Source: Sphingobacterium zeae (GTDB lineage Bacteria; Bacteroidota; Bacteroidia; Sphingobacteriales; Sphingobacteriaceae). Taken from it: DNA of 64,000 nucleotides. Within the stretch, counting starts at the first letter, position 1; every line of letters begins with the position of its first letter. The position numbers were made by a program, and so were the translations under genes. The notes below the pieces were generated by a model. It was not told where the DNA came from. It searched no databases and saw only the letters and a program-made list of their open reading frames with translations. The stretch is taken from contig NZ_JAUTBA010000001.1 of the NCBI RefSeq assembly GCF_030818895.1, positions 4,154,001 to 4,218,000 of the forward strand, given 5' to 3'. Of the stretch, positions 7,358 to 16,845 are shown piece after piece.

Positions 7358-9301
7358 CTATTTCCCTATTAAAACAGCAGCACCTTCGGGCTGTAATGTC
7401 AATTTGATTGTTTTAGCCTTAGAAAGTTGGATTTGTTTTTGTTCAGATGCACGCGCTGTATTGTCTTCGATCAGCTGTACCGTATCTGTGCTCAACATAG
7501 GTAATGTTACCGAAATAGTTTTTTCCTTACCCGCTGCGTTGATAGCAGCTACATACCATGTATCCGCCTTCCTCCGGGCAAGTACAACGTATTTACCGGG
7601 ATAACCATCGATAAAAGTTGTCTCATCCCAGAGTGTTGGAACCTGCTTCATAAAATCAATTACATGGATTGGCATATCCTGTAAGTTATTCGGTGTCAAA
7701 CCAAAATTTTGAACCGGATTCTGAAATAAGACAGCGGTTGCTATTTGGAAAGTTTCCGTTGTCTTGCGGATAGTACCGCCATTATTTTCGCGGTTATGGC
7801 GCTTGTTCAACAAAACCGGGCCAAAGTCCATGGCGGCAACTGAGTTGCGAATAAAAGGATGCAACGTCGCGTTAAAAGCTTCCATATCGTTTGCCTGTTG
7901 TGTAAAAATTAAGTTTTCAGAAGCTAATACGGCTTCGCTACCCGCAAAATTCGGGTACATTCGCTCCCACCCTCTAGGTAAAGTACATCCGTGAAATATA
8001 ACGGTTAATCCATAATCATTAGCATCCGAAAGAATATCCTCGTATAGCTTAAGTGTTTCCTGTTTATCACCTCCAAAAAAGTCGACTTTAATGCCTTTAA
8101 TACCGATTTGCTGCATCCATTGCATCTCCGCCTTACGTGCGATGGATGTATTCATTTTATTTTTAGGTGTTTGTGGCGCATCGTTCCAGTATCCATTTGA
8201 GTTGTACCATAAGCAAATACCGACTCCACGCTCTTTTCCATAAGCAACCAGTTGTTTAATTTTGGCAGGACCAATCTTTGTATCCCACCAATTGTCTATT
8301 AAAACAAATTCATAACCCATTGCGGATGAAAGATCTATAAACTTCTTTTGGTCTTCAAAATTTATACTACCGTCTTGCCATTCCAACCAGCTCCATGTTG
8401 CCCGTCCGAATTCGTATTGCTTCGAAGGCTTATACTGAGGCTCGACGACATCGAAGGGAATGGTGGTTTCGACAATGGGTTTTAAATTACTTCCAACAGT
8501 TAGCGTTCGCCAAGGTGTATAACCAGGTAATGAAATCGTAGGAGCCGCCCGTCCAATACCATTATTCTCCCCATCTGCTGGAAAAGCTATCTTATAAAGC
8601 CCATCCTTCGTACCCTCACTTAATTTAGATCCACAATACGCACTTGATACGCCAGTTTCTGAAACAAGTACCCATCCGCGATCTCCGACATGAAAGAGTG
8701 CTGGGAAAGTGAAGCCCACACCATATTTTGAAGGCAGTCCCAAACGCTGATCTGTTTGATACCCCTCTTCATAACTTGGTTTTGTCTTCATCCAACCGAT
8801 CATTGGAGGAGCCTGAGCTGTCAAAAATGTCGTTGTAAATATTGGAAATTTAAATCCACTCTCTTCTTTTATCAAGGCAAAGTTGGCCGGCTCCCCCATC
8901 TGAGGAACATAGTATCTGAACGCAATATTGTTATTGCTTACTCTAAAAGTAACCTCTATCTGCTGCTTTGAAGGATTCTCTAAGCGGTAATGCAGCTCAT
9001 TTGCCTGATACGTGACCTGACTGCGCTTTATTTTTAATTCGTTATAATTAGTGGAGATTTCTGACCTCTTTTCCGCTATTGGCCGCAGACTATCAATTAA
9101 ATTAATCGTACTGCTTTGGAGTCCAAGCGGTGAAGCTTCCAACATAGTCTTTCCACCTAATTCAACTTCATAAAAGAGATTGCCATTTCTGAGATTCACT
9201 TTAACGGTTAAAGCGCCATCCGGACTAGATACCGATGTCTGTTGTGCTAAAGCAACTGTGCTGGTTAATGACACCACACACAATAAAATGTACCGCTTCA
9301 T
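7358..9301 (-). CDS. GH97 glycoside hydrolase, retaining alpha-galactosidase type
   Basis: A 647-residue periplasmic or exported enzyme. The start at 9301 gives a clear signal peptide (ending VALAQQ). Upstream in-frame codons to 9568 encode unrelated sequence. The N-terminal beta-supersandwich begins TSVSSPDGALTVKVNL; the catalytic barrel follows. KVDFFGGDKQ holds Asp407 and AGSEAVLASEN holds Glu462. Their spacing of 55 residues equals that of the nucleophile and acid/base pair of the retaining Bacteroides alpha-galactosidase (Asp415 and Glu470, from memory). Inverting SusB-type enzymes lack this aspartate. HGCTLPRGWERMYPN is also typical of the retaining branch. Activity on alpha-galactosides, or possibly beta-L-arabinopyranosides, is inferred. 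A small C-terminal beta domain ends the protein. Confidence 0.88.
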   Translation of the reverse strand: MKRYILLCVVSLTSTVALAQQTSVSSPDGALTVKVNLRNGNLFYEVELGGKTMLEASPLGLQSSTINLIDSLRPIAEKRSEISTNYNELKIKRSQVTYQANELHYRLENPSKQQIEVTFRVSNNNIAFRYYVPQMGEPANFALIKEESGFKFPIFTTTFLTAQAPPMIGWMKTKPSYEEGYQTDQRLGLPSKYGVGFTFPALFHVGDRGWVLVSETGVSSAYCGSKLSEGTKDGLYKIAFPADGENNGIGRAAPTISLPGYTPWRTLTVGSNLKPIVETTIPFDVVEPQYKPSKQYEFGRATWSWLEWQDGSINFEDQKKFIDLSSAMGYEFVLIDNWWDTKIGPAKIKQLVAYGKERGVGICLWYNSNGYWNDAPQTPKNKMNTSIARKAEMQWMQQIGIKGIKVDFFGGDKQETLKLYEDILSDANDYGLTVIFHGCTLPRGWERMYPNFAGSEAVLASENLIFTQQANDMEAFNATLHPFIRNSVAAMDFGPVLLNKRHNRENNGGTIRKTTETFQIATAVLFQNPVQNFGLTPNNLQDMPIHVIDFMKQVPTLWDETTFIDGYPGKYVVLARRKADTWYVAAINAAGKEKTISVTLPMLSTDTVQLIEDNTARASEQKQIQLSKAKTIKLTLQPEGAAVLIGK

Positions 9302-9597
9302 TGTTGATCGTCTAAAAAGGTGCCTATAAATATTATTAAACATAGATTTATTAAATTGTAGGTCTGTTATTATGCTAAAGATAAGCTTTTTATTTATAAA
9401 TGTACAACCAACACTTATTATCGAATAGTTCCTTTTCATACTAACTTGTACCACTACGACCGACAAATCATTGTTATGGATAGAAATGTGGTAATAATGG
9501 CTTTTTCTTATCCTATGGCAAGTTATAAAAAACAAAAATGCATTATAATTGTAAAGAAGTAGTGACATTTATTTTTAATCCTAAAATGTGTTAACTT
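9302..9597. promoter_or_regulatory. Divergent intergenic region between GH97 and DinB-like genes
   Basis: About 300 bp of AT-rich sequence holding the promoters of two divergent genes. On the minus strand TATCTTTA at 9376-9383 is one base off TAnnTTTG. No operator palindrome was recognised. Confidence 0.3.
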
Positions 9598-10278
9598 ATG
9601 AATCTAATTATGAACATGATAGCAATTGCCAGTGTAGCAACGGCTTCCTTAGCGCCCCCAATAGCTGAACTCTCCTCATTGGTCATTCAGAACCATCAAA
9701 GCATTGCTTTTTTGCAAGAAAGACAGACATTAAAAGCTGAGTACGTCGGAACTGACTCGCTACTGCAATACTTTAATCAAACAAGTGCAGAACTTGAAAG
9801 ACAAGTTGCTGGACTAAGCGAGGCCCAACTCCAGTTTAAGCCCACATCCGACAAATGGTCTATCAGCCAATGTCTTGAGCATATTATCCGCTCGGAACGG
9901 ATGATATTTGACATGGCGAAGAAGGGCCTAAATCAAGATCCCCAACCTGAAAGAAGGAATGAAATCAAATTGACAGATGAAAATCTTAAGAATGCCCTCA
10001 CGGACCGGAGCCAAAAATATCAAGCGCCCAAGGAACTTCAGCCCGAAGGGATTTATAAAAATGTAAGAACTGCACTCACTGATTTCAATGCAACTCGCCA
10101 ACCCGTGCTTGATTATATTAAAAAGGCTGATGTAGAAGATCTCAGAAATCATGTCAGCGATTCTCCGACTGGTCCCATTGACGGTTACCAAGCTTTGATG
10201 TTTATTGCAGGACACTGTGCACGTCATACCAAACAGATCGCAGAAATAAAAGCAAATCCAAACTTTCCTAAAAAATAG
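9598..10278 (+). CDS. DinB-like protein with an N-terminal signal-like segment
   Basis: A 226-residue protein of the DinB/YfiT-like four-helix superfamily, whose members bind a metal through three histidines and often act as thiol-dependent transferases. The ligands are suggested by WSISQCLEHIIRSE and by HCARHTKQI near the C-terminus. The first 25 residues are hydrophobic and signal-like, so the protein may be exported. The Gln/Glu-rich helix after it (QTSAELERQVAGLSE) is family-typical. The SRPBCC gene starts 3 bp downstream, so the two are an operon. The reaction and substrate are unknown. Confidence 0.75.
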   Translation: MNLIMNMIAIASVATASLAPPIAELSSLVIQNHQSIAFLQERQTLKAEYVGTDSLLQYFNQTSAELERQVAGLSEAQLQFKPTSDKWSISQCLEHIIRSERMIFDMAKKGLNQDPQPERRNEIKLTDENLKNALTDRSQKYQAPKELQPEGIYKNVRTALTDFNATRQPVLDYIKKADVEDLRNHVSDSPTGPIDGYQALMFIAGHCARHTKQIAEIKANPNFPKK

Positions 10279-10281
10279 AAA

Positions 10282-10734
10282 ATGAAGAAACTGACTTATC
10301 AAATTAAGATTAACGCTCCTGTCGCACGTGTTTTTAAAACAATGCTCGATAAAGCAACCTATAAACAGTGGACAAGCGCATTCAATCCAAGCTCTGATTT
10401 CGAAGGTATTTGGGAGCAGGGCCAAAAAATTAATTTCATCGGAATCAATGAACATGGTGAGAAAGAAGGGATGATCGCGGAGATTGCAGAATATATTCCC
10501 AATACATTTGTATCGATCAGGCATTTGGGCATCTTGAATAAGGGTCAAGAAATATTATCGGGTCCTGCTGTCGAGGATTGGGCCGGCGCACTGGAAAATT
10601 ATTCTTTTACCGCTATCGAAGGAAACACGGAATTGAAAGTAGAAGTAGATACGAACAACGACTTCATCGACTACTTTAATGAGGTTTGGCCGAATGCATT
10701 AAAACGCTTGAAAAATCTGAGTGAAATGGAATAA
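10282..10734 (+). CDS. SRPBCC (AHSA1-like) domain protein
   Basis: A 150-residue single-domain protein of the START/Bet v1-like SRPBCC superfamily, which forms a deep hydrophobic pocket. The N-terminal strand LTYQIKINAPVARVFKTML and the pattern AFNPSSDFEGIWEQGQKI fit the AHSA1/polyketide-cyclase branch. The C-terminal long helix begins DYFNEVWPNALKRLKNL. Start is 3 bp after the DinB-like stop, so it is co-transcribed. Ligand and role are unknown. No signal peptide is seen. Confidence 0.78.
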   Translation: MKKLTYQIKINAPVARVFKTMLDKATYKQWTSAFNPSSDFEGIWEQGQKINFIGINEHGEKEGMIAEIAEYIPNTFVSIRHLGILNKGQEILSGPAVEDWAGALENYSFTAIEGNTELKVEVDTNNDFIDYFNEVWPNALKRLKNLSEME

Positions 10735-10774
10735 AATAGTATCGCTACTTATTTCCTTTCTATTTTTGTCTCGT

Positions 10775-11800
10775 TTACTTTTGTTTTTTAACCCTTATGT
10801 CAAATATATTGTAATACCGCAACGTGCTATAATCCTGAAGACTCATAAAGTCATAGGTAAGAGGATAATTAAAACTATTTTCCGTTTGCTTTATATAGAA
10901 AAGCATATCAATCAGTGCCGTTTCGATGGCTTTTGCTCCTGTTGGATATTGAATAAAGCTGCTCTTTCCGCCACCACGGTAGTAGAGCAGTAGCTTACTG
11001 CAATCAAGTACCTTAATATCTAATTCATCCAGTGGTTTGTTATCCAATATTTTATCTATAGCTGTATTTAAGCTTAACCGTGTTGAATCCGTTTCTCCCA
11101 TCAGAATCGTATGCGTACCGTAAGTTACTGAGGAGAGTACGTAAGGAGAATAACCAGCCTTGGTAAAAACAGCCACTTCAGCGTCTGGATAAGCATCATG
11201 ATATTCCGTATAATCGATAAATAGGGTGAGTTTATTGATATTGCTTACCCGCAGTGTACTATTTGTTTTGTTAATTGTCGTTGAGTCGCCCCTCTTTACC
11301 AGCGACAATATTTTTTTTACATCTTTTGAGTTACCGAGATATCCTTGTATTTGGGCATAATCTTCAAATGTACTGGAACTGAATATTATGCTGCTCACCT
11401 GTTTCGATTTTTCGAACTTATTTGCATAATTAAGAACATTATTATAACTAGGTTCAAAAAATCCCAAATCGACAGATGCGTCGTTATGAGATAAAAAATG
11501 GAATTTTACTTTTTTTCCCTTAGATTCCAGACTTTCCAAACGGGGACCTTCTATCGTATCCTTGAGGTCCCATATACCACCTAAGTAAATCTGCTCATCA
11601 ATGTTGTCATCGGCAAAAAGTTCACTCATCTGTAACTGTACTTTCCGAATTTCGTACTTATCGTTTGGAAAAGTAGGTTCATTTTTCGTGGTATCTGTAG
11701 GTACCACCACAGGTGGTTCTACTTTCGGGTCGATGGGATCTTTGGTACAGCTGAGCCATACAAGTGAGCTGATAAGAAGCAAAAGATTTCTAGTAAGCAT
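10775..11800 (-). CDS. Lipoprotein resembling domains 1-3 of cholesterol-dependent cytolysins
   Basis: A 341-residue putative lipoprotein. The signal sequence runs to Cys18 (VWLSC, a loose lipobox), followed by a Pro/Thr/Asp-rich linker (residues 20-45). From about residue 190 to the end the sequence follows the thiol-activated cytolysin pattern: SPYVLSSVTYGTHTILM (compare the cytolysin SSVAYGR strand), then LLLYYRGGGKS (compare VIYGG), and finally NSFNYPLTYDFMSLQD (compare PIAYTTNFLKDN). It ends just there, so the C-terminal membrane-binding domain 4 and its Trp-rich undecapeptide are absent. The comparison is from memory and needs a structural or profile search. Whether it forms pores is unknown. 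It stands alone, convergent with the SRPBCC gene. Confidence 0.62.
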   Translation of the reverse strand: MLTRNLLLLISSLVWLSCTKDPIDPKVEPPVVVPTDTTKNEPTFPNDKYEIRKVQLQMSELFADDNIDEQIYLGGIWDLKDTIEGPRLESLESKGKKVKFHFLSHNDASVDLGFFEPSYNNVLNYANKFEKSKQVSSIIFSSSTFEDYAQIQGYLGNSKDVKKILSLVKRGDSTTINKTNSTLRVSNINKLTLFIDYTEYHDAYPDAEVAVFTKAGYSPYVLSSVTYGTHTILMGETDSTRLSLNTAIDKILDNKPLDELDIKVLDCSKLLLYYRGGGKSSFIQYPTGAKAIETALIDMLFYIKQTENSFNYPLTYDFMSLQDYSTLRYYNIFDIRVKKQK

Positions 11801-12045
11801 AATAGCGTTTTAATGGGCTAGTTCTACTATCGGTATTAAATAAACGACATGTATCTATTATCAGAAAAATTAAATTTAATAACCTAATATAACGTTTATT
11901 TTATACAAATCCAACATATACCCAAACATTATTAAATTGTTGTCAAAATAACAACCTCTTAAATTTTGGATATTGGATAAAGTACTGTGATGCTGTTAGC
12001 ACAGCTGAACATTGAAAATATAGAAGATGTAACGGATTTTTACGC
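11801..12045. other. Intergenic stretch upstream of the cytolysin-like gene
   Basis: AT-rich spacer between the tRNA-Leu terminator and the lipoprotein start. It should hold the lipoprotein promoter, but no exact TAnnTTTG box was seen on the minus strand. Confidence 0.4.
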
Positions 12046-12047
12046 AT

Positions 12048-12087
12048 AAAAAAAGCAGACAAACTCAATTTATAGAGTTGTCTGCTT
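12048..12087 (-). terminator. Terminator after tRNA-Leu
   Basis: Stem of about 13 bp (12053-12066 with 12075-12087; core AAGCAGACAACTC read on the minus strand, one mismatch), followed on the minus strand by a run of seven T. It lies directly after the tRNA 3' end. Confidence 0.85.
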
Positions 12088-12090
12088 AAG

Positions 12091-12174
12091 TGCCCAGGAG
12101 CAGATTCGAACTGCCACGCCCATACGAGCGCCACCCCCTCAAGATGGTGCGTCTACCAATTTCGCCACCTGGGC
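12091..12174 (-). tRNA. tRNA-Leu (GAG anticodon)
   Basis: An 84-nt class II tRNA. On the minus strand the acceptor arm GCCCAGG pairs with CCTGGGC. The D-arm GGCGAAATTGGTAGACGC is Leu-typical. The anticodon stem CCATC/GGTGG encloses loop TTGAGGG (anticodon GAG, reading CUC and CUU). It has a long variable arm, then the T-arm GCAGTTCGAATCTGC. The CCA end is not encoded. Confidence 0.95.
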
Positions 12175-12248
12175 TTATGTTCACCTTTGATATCACAAAA
12201 ATAAAGAATTTTAAGTCTTTTCCAAGTCGAAAATAGCTTTTTAAAGCA

Positions 12249-13127
12249 TTATTTTACTAAATTCCTATTGATCAAGGTTCTAATTACACCGTCAACAAGC
12301 CCAACTCTCGGTACGATGATTTGTTTAAGACGCCCGTGCTTCATAATCGTCAGGAAAATTTCACTCGCGGGTATGATGACATCTGCACGGTCTTCGTTTA
12401 AACCCAATAACATTATACGTTCTTTTAGAGAAAATGACGATAAATGGTCATACACAGCTTTTAATTTGGCATAGGATAACGGCTTATCCAATTTTTCATT
12501 GGAAAGACGCGCAAGCTTATTAATATTACCGCCCGTACCAATGCCAATCACCTGCTTATACATATGTGTATTACTTCGCACCCATTCTTTCAATTCATCC
12601 CAGGTTTCGGCCTTGTCCTGATTATCCAGAATTCGAATTGTTCCTAAATTAAAAGACCTCGAGTTGACCAAAATACCGTTAGCAAACAACGACAATTCTG
12701 TACTACCACCGCCTACATCGATGTAAAGGTAAACTTTATCCTTTTCCATCTTATTATCCCAGTGGCTATTGTAAATAATCTCTGCTTCCTTTGCACCTTC
12801 TATAATATCGATGTTTATACCATTTTTTTTCACCTCAGCAACAATGTCAGCTCCATTCCTCGCATCACGCATAGCGGAAGTGGCGCAGGCTATATAATCT
12901 TCCACGTTATATACGTCCATCAGTTCACGGAATGCCTTCATTGTTTTTACCAAACTTTCTGCCTTACGTGGCGATATTTCCTGATGAATAAAAGCATCAT
13001 CCCCCAAACGAAGCGGAACACGTAGCAGTGTAGTTTTCTTAAAATTATATTGGTCTTTTTGTCCTATAATGTCAGCTATCAAAAGTCGAACTGCATTGGA
13101 GCCTATATCTATTGCGGCGTATCTCAC
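12249..13127 (-). CDS. Ppx/GppA phosphatase family protein
   Basis: A 292-residue cytoplasmic protein of the exopolyphosphatase / pppGpp phosphatase family (sugar kinase-Hsp70-actin fold). Phosphate-binding loops are visible: AAIDIGSNAVRLLIADI at the start, the ATSAMRDARNG segment, and YIDVGGGSTELSLF, with the catalytic glutamate expected just before AEIIYN. At about 300 residues it is the short form, with only the two N-terminal domains and not the extra C-terminal ones of Escherichia coli Ppx. It may act on polyphosphate or on the alarmone pppGpp; sequence alone does not decide. It stands alone between the tRNA-Leu gene and the DUF4142-like gene. Confidence 0.88.
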   Translation of the reverse strand: MRYAAIDIGSNAVRLLIADIIGQKDQYNFKKTTLLRVPLRLGDDAFIHQEISPRKAESLVKTMKAFRELMDVYNVEDYIACATSAMRDARNGADIVAEVKKNGINIDIIEGAKEAEIIYNSHWDNKMEKDKVYLYIDVGGGSTELSLFANGILVNSRSFNLGTIRILDNQDKAETWDELKEWVRSNTHMYKQVIGIGTGGNINKLARLSNEKLDKPLSYAKLKAVYDHLSSFSLKERIMLLGLNEDRADVIIPASEIFLTIMKHGRLKQIIVPRVGLVDGVIRTLINRNLVK

Positions 13128-13261
13128 TTTATATAAAATTTCATTAAATTATGCTAAAATAAACACAGTAATTAAAAACTATGTTATACGAATGTTAAGT
13201 TATCATTAATTTAACAAACAACAAACGATTATTGGAAAGAGTTTACTCAGAAAAAGCCATA

Positions 13262-13295
13262 AAAAAAGAGTATCCACGTACATGAATACTCCTTT
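13262..13295 (-). terminator. Terminator after the DUF4142-like gene
   Basis: On the minus strand GGAGTAT...ATACTC forms a stem with a loop of about 12 bases, followed by a run of seven T. Confidence 0.7.
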
Positions 13296-13316
13296 TTCAT
13301 TTCTTTAGCCTATTGC

Positions 13317-13859
13317 TTAGTGATGATGTTCTTGAACTTTACCACCGGCTAACGTATAGATTTCTTCTACTTTTTTCAAAGATTCTTCCGAAACATGAAT
13401 CACATCCTTATTCGTGTTATGCTCTTCATGCGATAATCTTGTATTAATTTCTCCTTGTTTTTCAACCACAAGTGCTAAAAATGCTTTATCATTGAATGCG
13501 GACGTACTATCTGAACCTATTGACGCTGGGATCTGAAATGCAGGAACACCGCGTTGTGCGTCGCCAACATGCAATTCCTTCGCTAGATTGTCTAATTCTG
13601 GTAACACGGCTGCGTATGCTTCTTTAATCTTAGCAGCTACATTTTTCACCTCAGCTGAAGTAGATTGCTTTGCTGCTACATCGGCAAGATTTACCAGGTA
13701 GTTTCCATTTTCGCCAACGAATTTAATCATTGCAAATGCATCACCATCTGCTAACGAAGCATTCGCATATTGACGCTGTCTATCTTCAGCAGTTTGTCCA
13801 CAAGATGCAAATAATGTACTTGCACAAGCCGCAACAATAAATAACTTATTAATCTTCAT
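13317..13859 (-). CDS. DUF4142-like lipoprotein
   Basis: A 180-residue putative lipoprotein. The signal peptide ends in the lipobox LFASC (Cys20). The mature part is a helical bundle resembling the DUF4142 / ferritin-like group: GDAFAMIKFVGENGNYLVNLADVA, then SAEVKNVAAKIKEAY, then a helix of charged residues. It ends in EHHH, a possible metal-binding tail. The function is unknown; family members are often linked to envelope stress or metal handling. It is a single gene with its own terminator. Confidence 0.65.
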   Translation of the reverse strand: MKINKLFIVAACASTLFASCGQTAEDRQRQYANASLADGDAFAMIKFVGENGNYLVNLADVAAKQSTSAEVKNVAAKIKEAYAAVLPELDNLAKELHVGDAQRGVPAFQIPASIGSDSTSAFNDKAFLALVVEKQGEINTRLSHEEHNTNKDVIHVSEESLKKVEEIYTLAGGKVQEHHH

Positions 13860-13934
13860 ATCAATTTTGTTAACTATACAAAAGTAGATAAAATATATGT
13901 TCTCCGAAACCCTATCATTGAAAAGAAAGAAAAA

Positions 13935-16511
13935 TTACGCAACATTTCTTCCCGCATTCACTACCCCAAAGATTGTGCGTGCAATTAATTTCGAATAATC
14001 TTCACGTTGTGCGTCCGTCAGCTGATCCGAATTCAATGCACGTATAGCAAAATGCTGTATAACCAATAACGGCAGCACAATTCCTTCCCGCGCTAAAATA
14101 GACTCACGATCTACTGGATAATTCTCCATCAGTTTTGACGTTCCACTAAGTTTCAACAGGTATTCTTTGGTGATCTGATATTCGGCGTACAGTGATTTCC
14201 AAAAATCACCATAAATAGGATCGTCTTTCATGTAAGCGGTAATGTCAAAATTGGATTTTGTCATCGACATCATACAGTTATCGATCAATGTCTGGAAAAA
14301 TCCCGAAGAAACATACAATTGCTGTACATCCTTCCAAAGGTTATTTTTTTCCGCCCATTGCAGTGCAGTTCCTACCCCATAAAATCCAGGAATATTTTGT
14401 TTCAGCTGGCTCCATGAGGTCACAAAACTAATCGCGCGCAGATCTTCCAACCGCAACTCACGTCCTGAATTACGTTTAACAGGTCTACTTGAAATATTGA
14501 TCGATGATAACGCTTTCAATGGCGACATGGTTTCCAAATAAGGCAAAAATAATTCATTCGTGCGGAGATCCATAAACTTATGGTGACTTAGCTCAGCCAG
14601 TTTATCAATGATTTCCTGTTGATGTTTCGTTAATGTGTCGCCCACACGTTGTTTCAAGTCAGAAATAATTCCGGCATGTAACAATTGCTCGATATTAAAT
14701 CGCGCTGTATCTAAAGAACCGTACTGACTACTGATGGTTTGTCCCTGAATCGTCAACTGAATATGATCATTTGCAATTTCTTTTCCCATAGATGCATAAA
14801 AACGTTGTGTTTTTCCTCCACCACGGGCTGGCGGGCCACCACGACCGTCAAAAAATACCAGATCTACTTCATACTCGCGTGATATCGCCGTAAGTTCGAT
14901 TTTAGCACGATAAATCGACCAATTCGCCATCAGATACCCACCGTCTTTCGTGCTATCGGAATAGCCCAACATGATCGTCTGCTTATTTCCTCTTCGTTTT
15001 AAATGTGCTTTATACTCCTTATTACTGTACAAGGTTTTCATTACATCTGCGGCCCTAGTCAAGTCATCAACAGTTTCGAACAAAGGCACAAAATCTATCG
15101 TCAAAGCCTCTTTTTTCCATCCTGACCATAAAAATAGTTGACGGAGTCCCAAGATGTCACTGGCCTGTTGGCAATTACTAATGATAAAGCGTTGCGCTGC
15201 TCGCTCAGAACCCGAACGCTGGATATCTTTCAATAATTTTATCACTCCTGAAGTATCCTTCGTCAACGCATCAGCATCCTCTCCTACCGTCAAGTCAAGT
15301 TCTTTGAATTTTAACGCCTTTTGCTTATCACTTTCGCTCAGTGTTAGGTAATCCAATGGCATCCCGGTCTTCTCTTCGTTGTGCTGGATCAGATAATTGG
15401 TAGCCTCACGCAATATGCGGCTATCTTGTCGGATATCCAATGTAGTGAAAAAACAACCAAAAGTCATCACTTTGCGGAGTAAATCATCAACAATCTCAAC
15501 GAAAAGACCATTGTGGTATTCCTCTAAAACATTTTTTATTGCTTTTAGATTAGCGATAATATTGTCGGTTTCGTCCACAGGATGATCAACTGGATTAAAG
15601 CTATTTTCGTAGAACAATGTTTGCAGATTCTCCATATATTCTTCAACTCCACGAAAGGTGATCCGGCGCCTAACAATACGAAAATCCCTATAATAACATC
15701 TAAATAAAATAGTACGTAATAGGGCTGCAACTTTCTTGGTACTCTCCACACTTACGTTTGGATTACCATCACGGTCTCCTCCCGGCCAAAAGCCCAATTC
15801 GATCAATTGCTTTACTTCCTCTGTCTCCACATTCAGTTCATCATCAATGAACGACTGAATCTCCGAAGCGACTTTATAAAACACATTTTCCAAAAACCAA
15901 GCTAAACTCGCAGCCTCATCTACTGGAGTGGGTTTATTTTTGTTAATGAATGGCGTCTTACCCAATTGCTGGAGCAACAAGTGAATACTGTGGATGTCAT
16001 TGGTTTTGATTGCATCAATTAGGTCGTTTATAATCCCCAATACTGGTCCGGGATAAAACTGGGTAGGATGTGCAGTCAACACGAGACGCACAGAAAAATC
16101 CTTCAATTTAGAAACGATCTTACGGCGCATATCATCACTGCCTTCGGCATTCTTAATCAATGCTCCCAAAACGTTTTCATCATCGCCACGGCCGACCATC
16201 TGAAATGAAGAATCTTCGATCGCGTCAAATAAGACGACCTGACGCTCTATGTATTGAACAAATCGAAACAACAAATCGATACGTTGCTCTTCCGAAGAAA
16301 ATTCCTCATGCTGATCGAAGAAACTTTTTATGATCTCATCAGGAGTTAAATGCTGATCGACACCCTTTTCACATTGCTTTGCAAAAAATGGCAATAAAGT
16401 TCCGGTATCTTTAACACGTTGAAAAGGCAATGTTAAAAACAAACTTTTGAAAAGCTCAAAGCGTGTCAATACCTCGTCCTGAAAGACGGCTTCATTTTTA
16501 CTTTGCTTCAT
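13935..16511 (-). CDS. ppc: Phosphoenolpyruvate carboxylase
   Basis: An 858-residue cytoplasmic enzyme that converts phosphoenolpyruvate and bicarbonate to oxaloacetate, refilling the TCA cycle. Signatures are clear: VLTAHPTQFYPG with the catalytic histidine, GYSDSTKDGGYLMANW, and FDGRGGPPARGGGKT with the Gly/Arg-rich loop. The C-terminal part keeps the expected length, although the usual terminal QNTG is replaced by an end at VNAGRNVA. Start 16511 (MKQSKNEAVF) is preferred; an ATG 24 bp upstream adds eight residues. It is transcribed away from the FUSC gene, from a 334-bp AT-rich spacer. Confidence 0.93.
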   Translation of the reverse strand: MKQSKNEAVFQDEVLTRFELFKSLFLTLPFQRVKDTGTLLPFFAKQCEKGVDQHLTPDEIIKSFFDQHEEFSSEEQRIDLLFRFVQYIERQVVLFDAIEDSSFQMVGRGDDENVLGALIKNAEGSDDMRRKIVSKLKDFSVRLVLTAHPTQFYPGPVLGIINDLIDAIKTNDIHSIHLLLQQLGKTPFINKNKPTPVDEAASLAWFLENVFYKVASEIQSFIDDELNVETEEVKQLIELGFWPGGDRDGNPNVSVESTKKVAALLRTILFRCYYRDFRIVRRRITFRGVEEYMENLQTLFYENSFNPVDHPVDETDNIIANLKAIKNVLEEYHNGLFVEIVDDLLRKVMTFGCFFTTLDIRQDSRILREATNYLIQHNEEKTGMPLDYLTLSESDKQKALKFKELDLTVGEDADALTKDTSGVIKLLKDIQRSGSERAAQRFIISNCQQASDILGLRQLFLWSGWKKEALTIDFVPLFETVDDLTRAADVMKTLYSNKEYKAHLKRRGNKQTIMLGYSDSTKDGGYLMANWSIYRAKIELTAISREYEVDLVFFDGRGGPPARGGGKTQRFYASMGKEIANDHIQLTIQGQTISSQYGSLDTARFNIEQLLHAGIISDLKQRVGDTLTKHQQEIIDKLAELSHHKFMDLRTNELFLPYLETMSPLKALSSINISSRPVKRNSGRELRLEDLRAISFVTSWSQLKQNIPGFYGVGTALQWAEKNNLWKDVQQLYVSSGFFQTLIDNCMMSMTKSNFDITAYMKDDPIYGDFWKSLYAEYQITKEYLLKLSGTSKLMENYPVDRESILAREGIVLPLLVIQHFAIRALNSDQLTDAQREDYSKLIARTIFGVVNAGRNVA

Positions 16512-16845
16512 ATTTAAATCTTTGAAAGTGGTCAAGAGAGTTTAGGTGACTCTTGAAATTCTGTAATATCTCTGAAATTACCCTATGCCTCCAAATATAA
16601 TAATATTATATTTAAACAAATAAAAAAATATAAATTGATCAAAAAAACAATTATATAATTATAAACATACTAAAAAACACTACTGATATTGCTATCCTTA
16701 GCTCACCATAAACACTAAAAATTAAGCTTATTCATCTGCTACACGGATACAAATGAACCTGCAATTTACAGCACTTATGGAGTATTATCGAAGAACAATT
16801 GTTTTTAATATGAAACGCAATTTATCTAAGTTTGTACTATACATT

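Noticed and set aside
9302-9568. N-terminal extension of the GH97 gene
   Set aside because: A clear signal peptide starts at 9301; the extra 89 residues are unlike the family and lie in promoter DNA.
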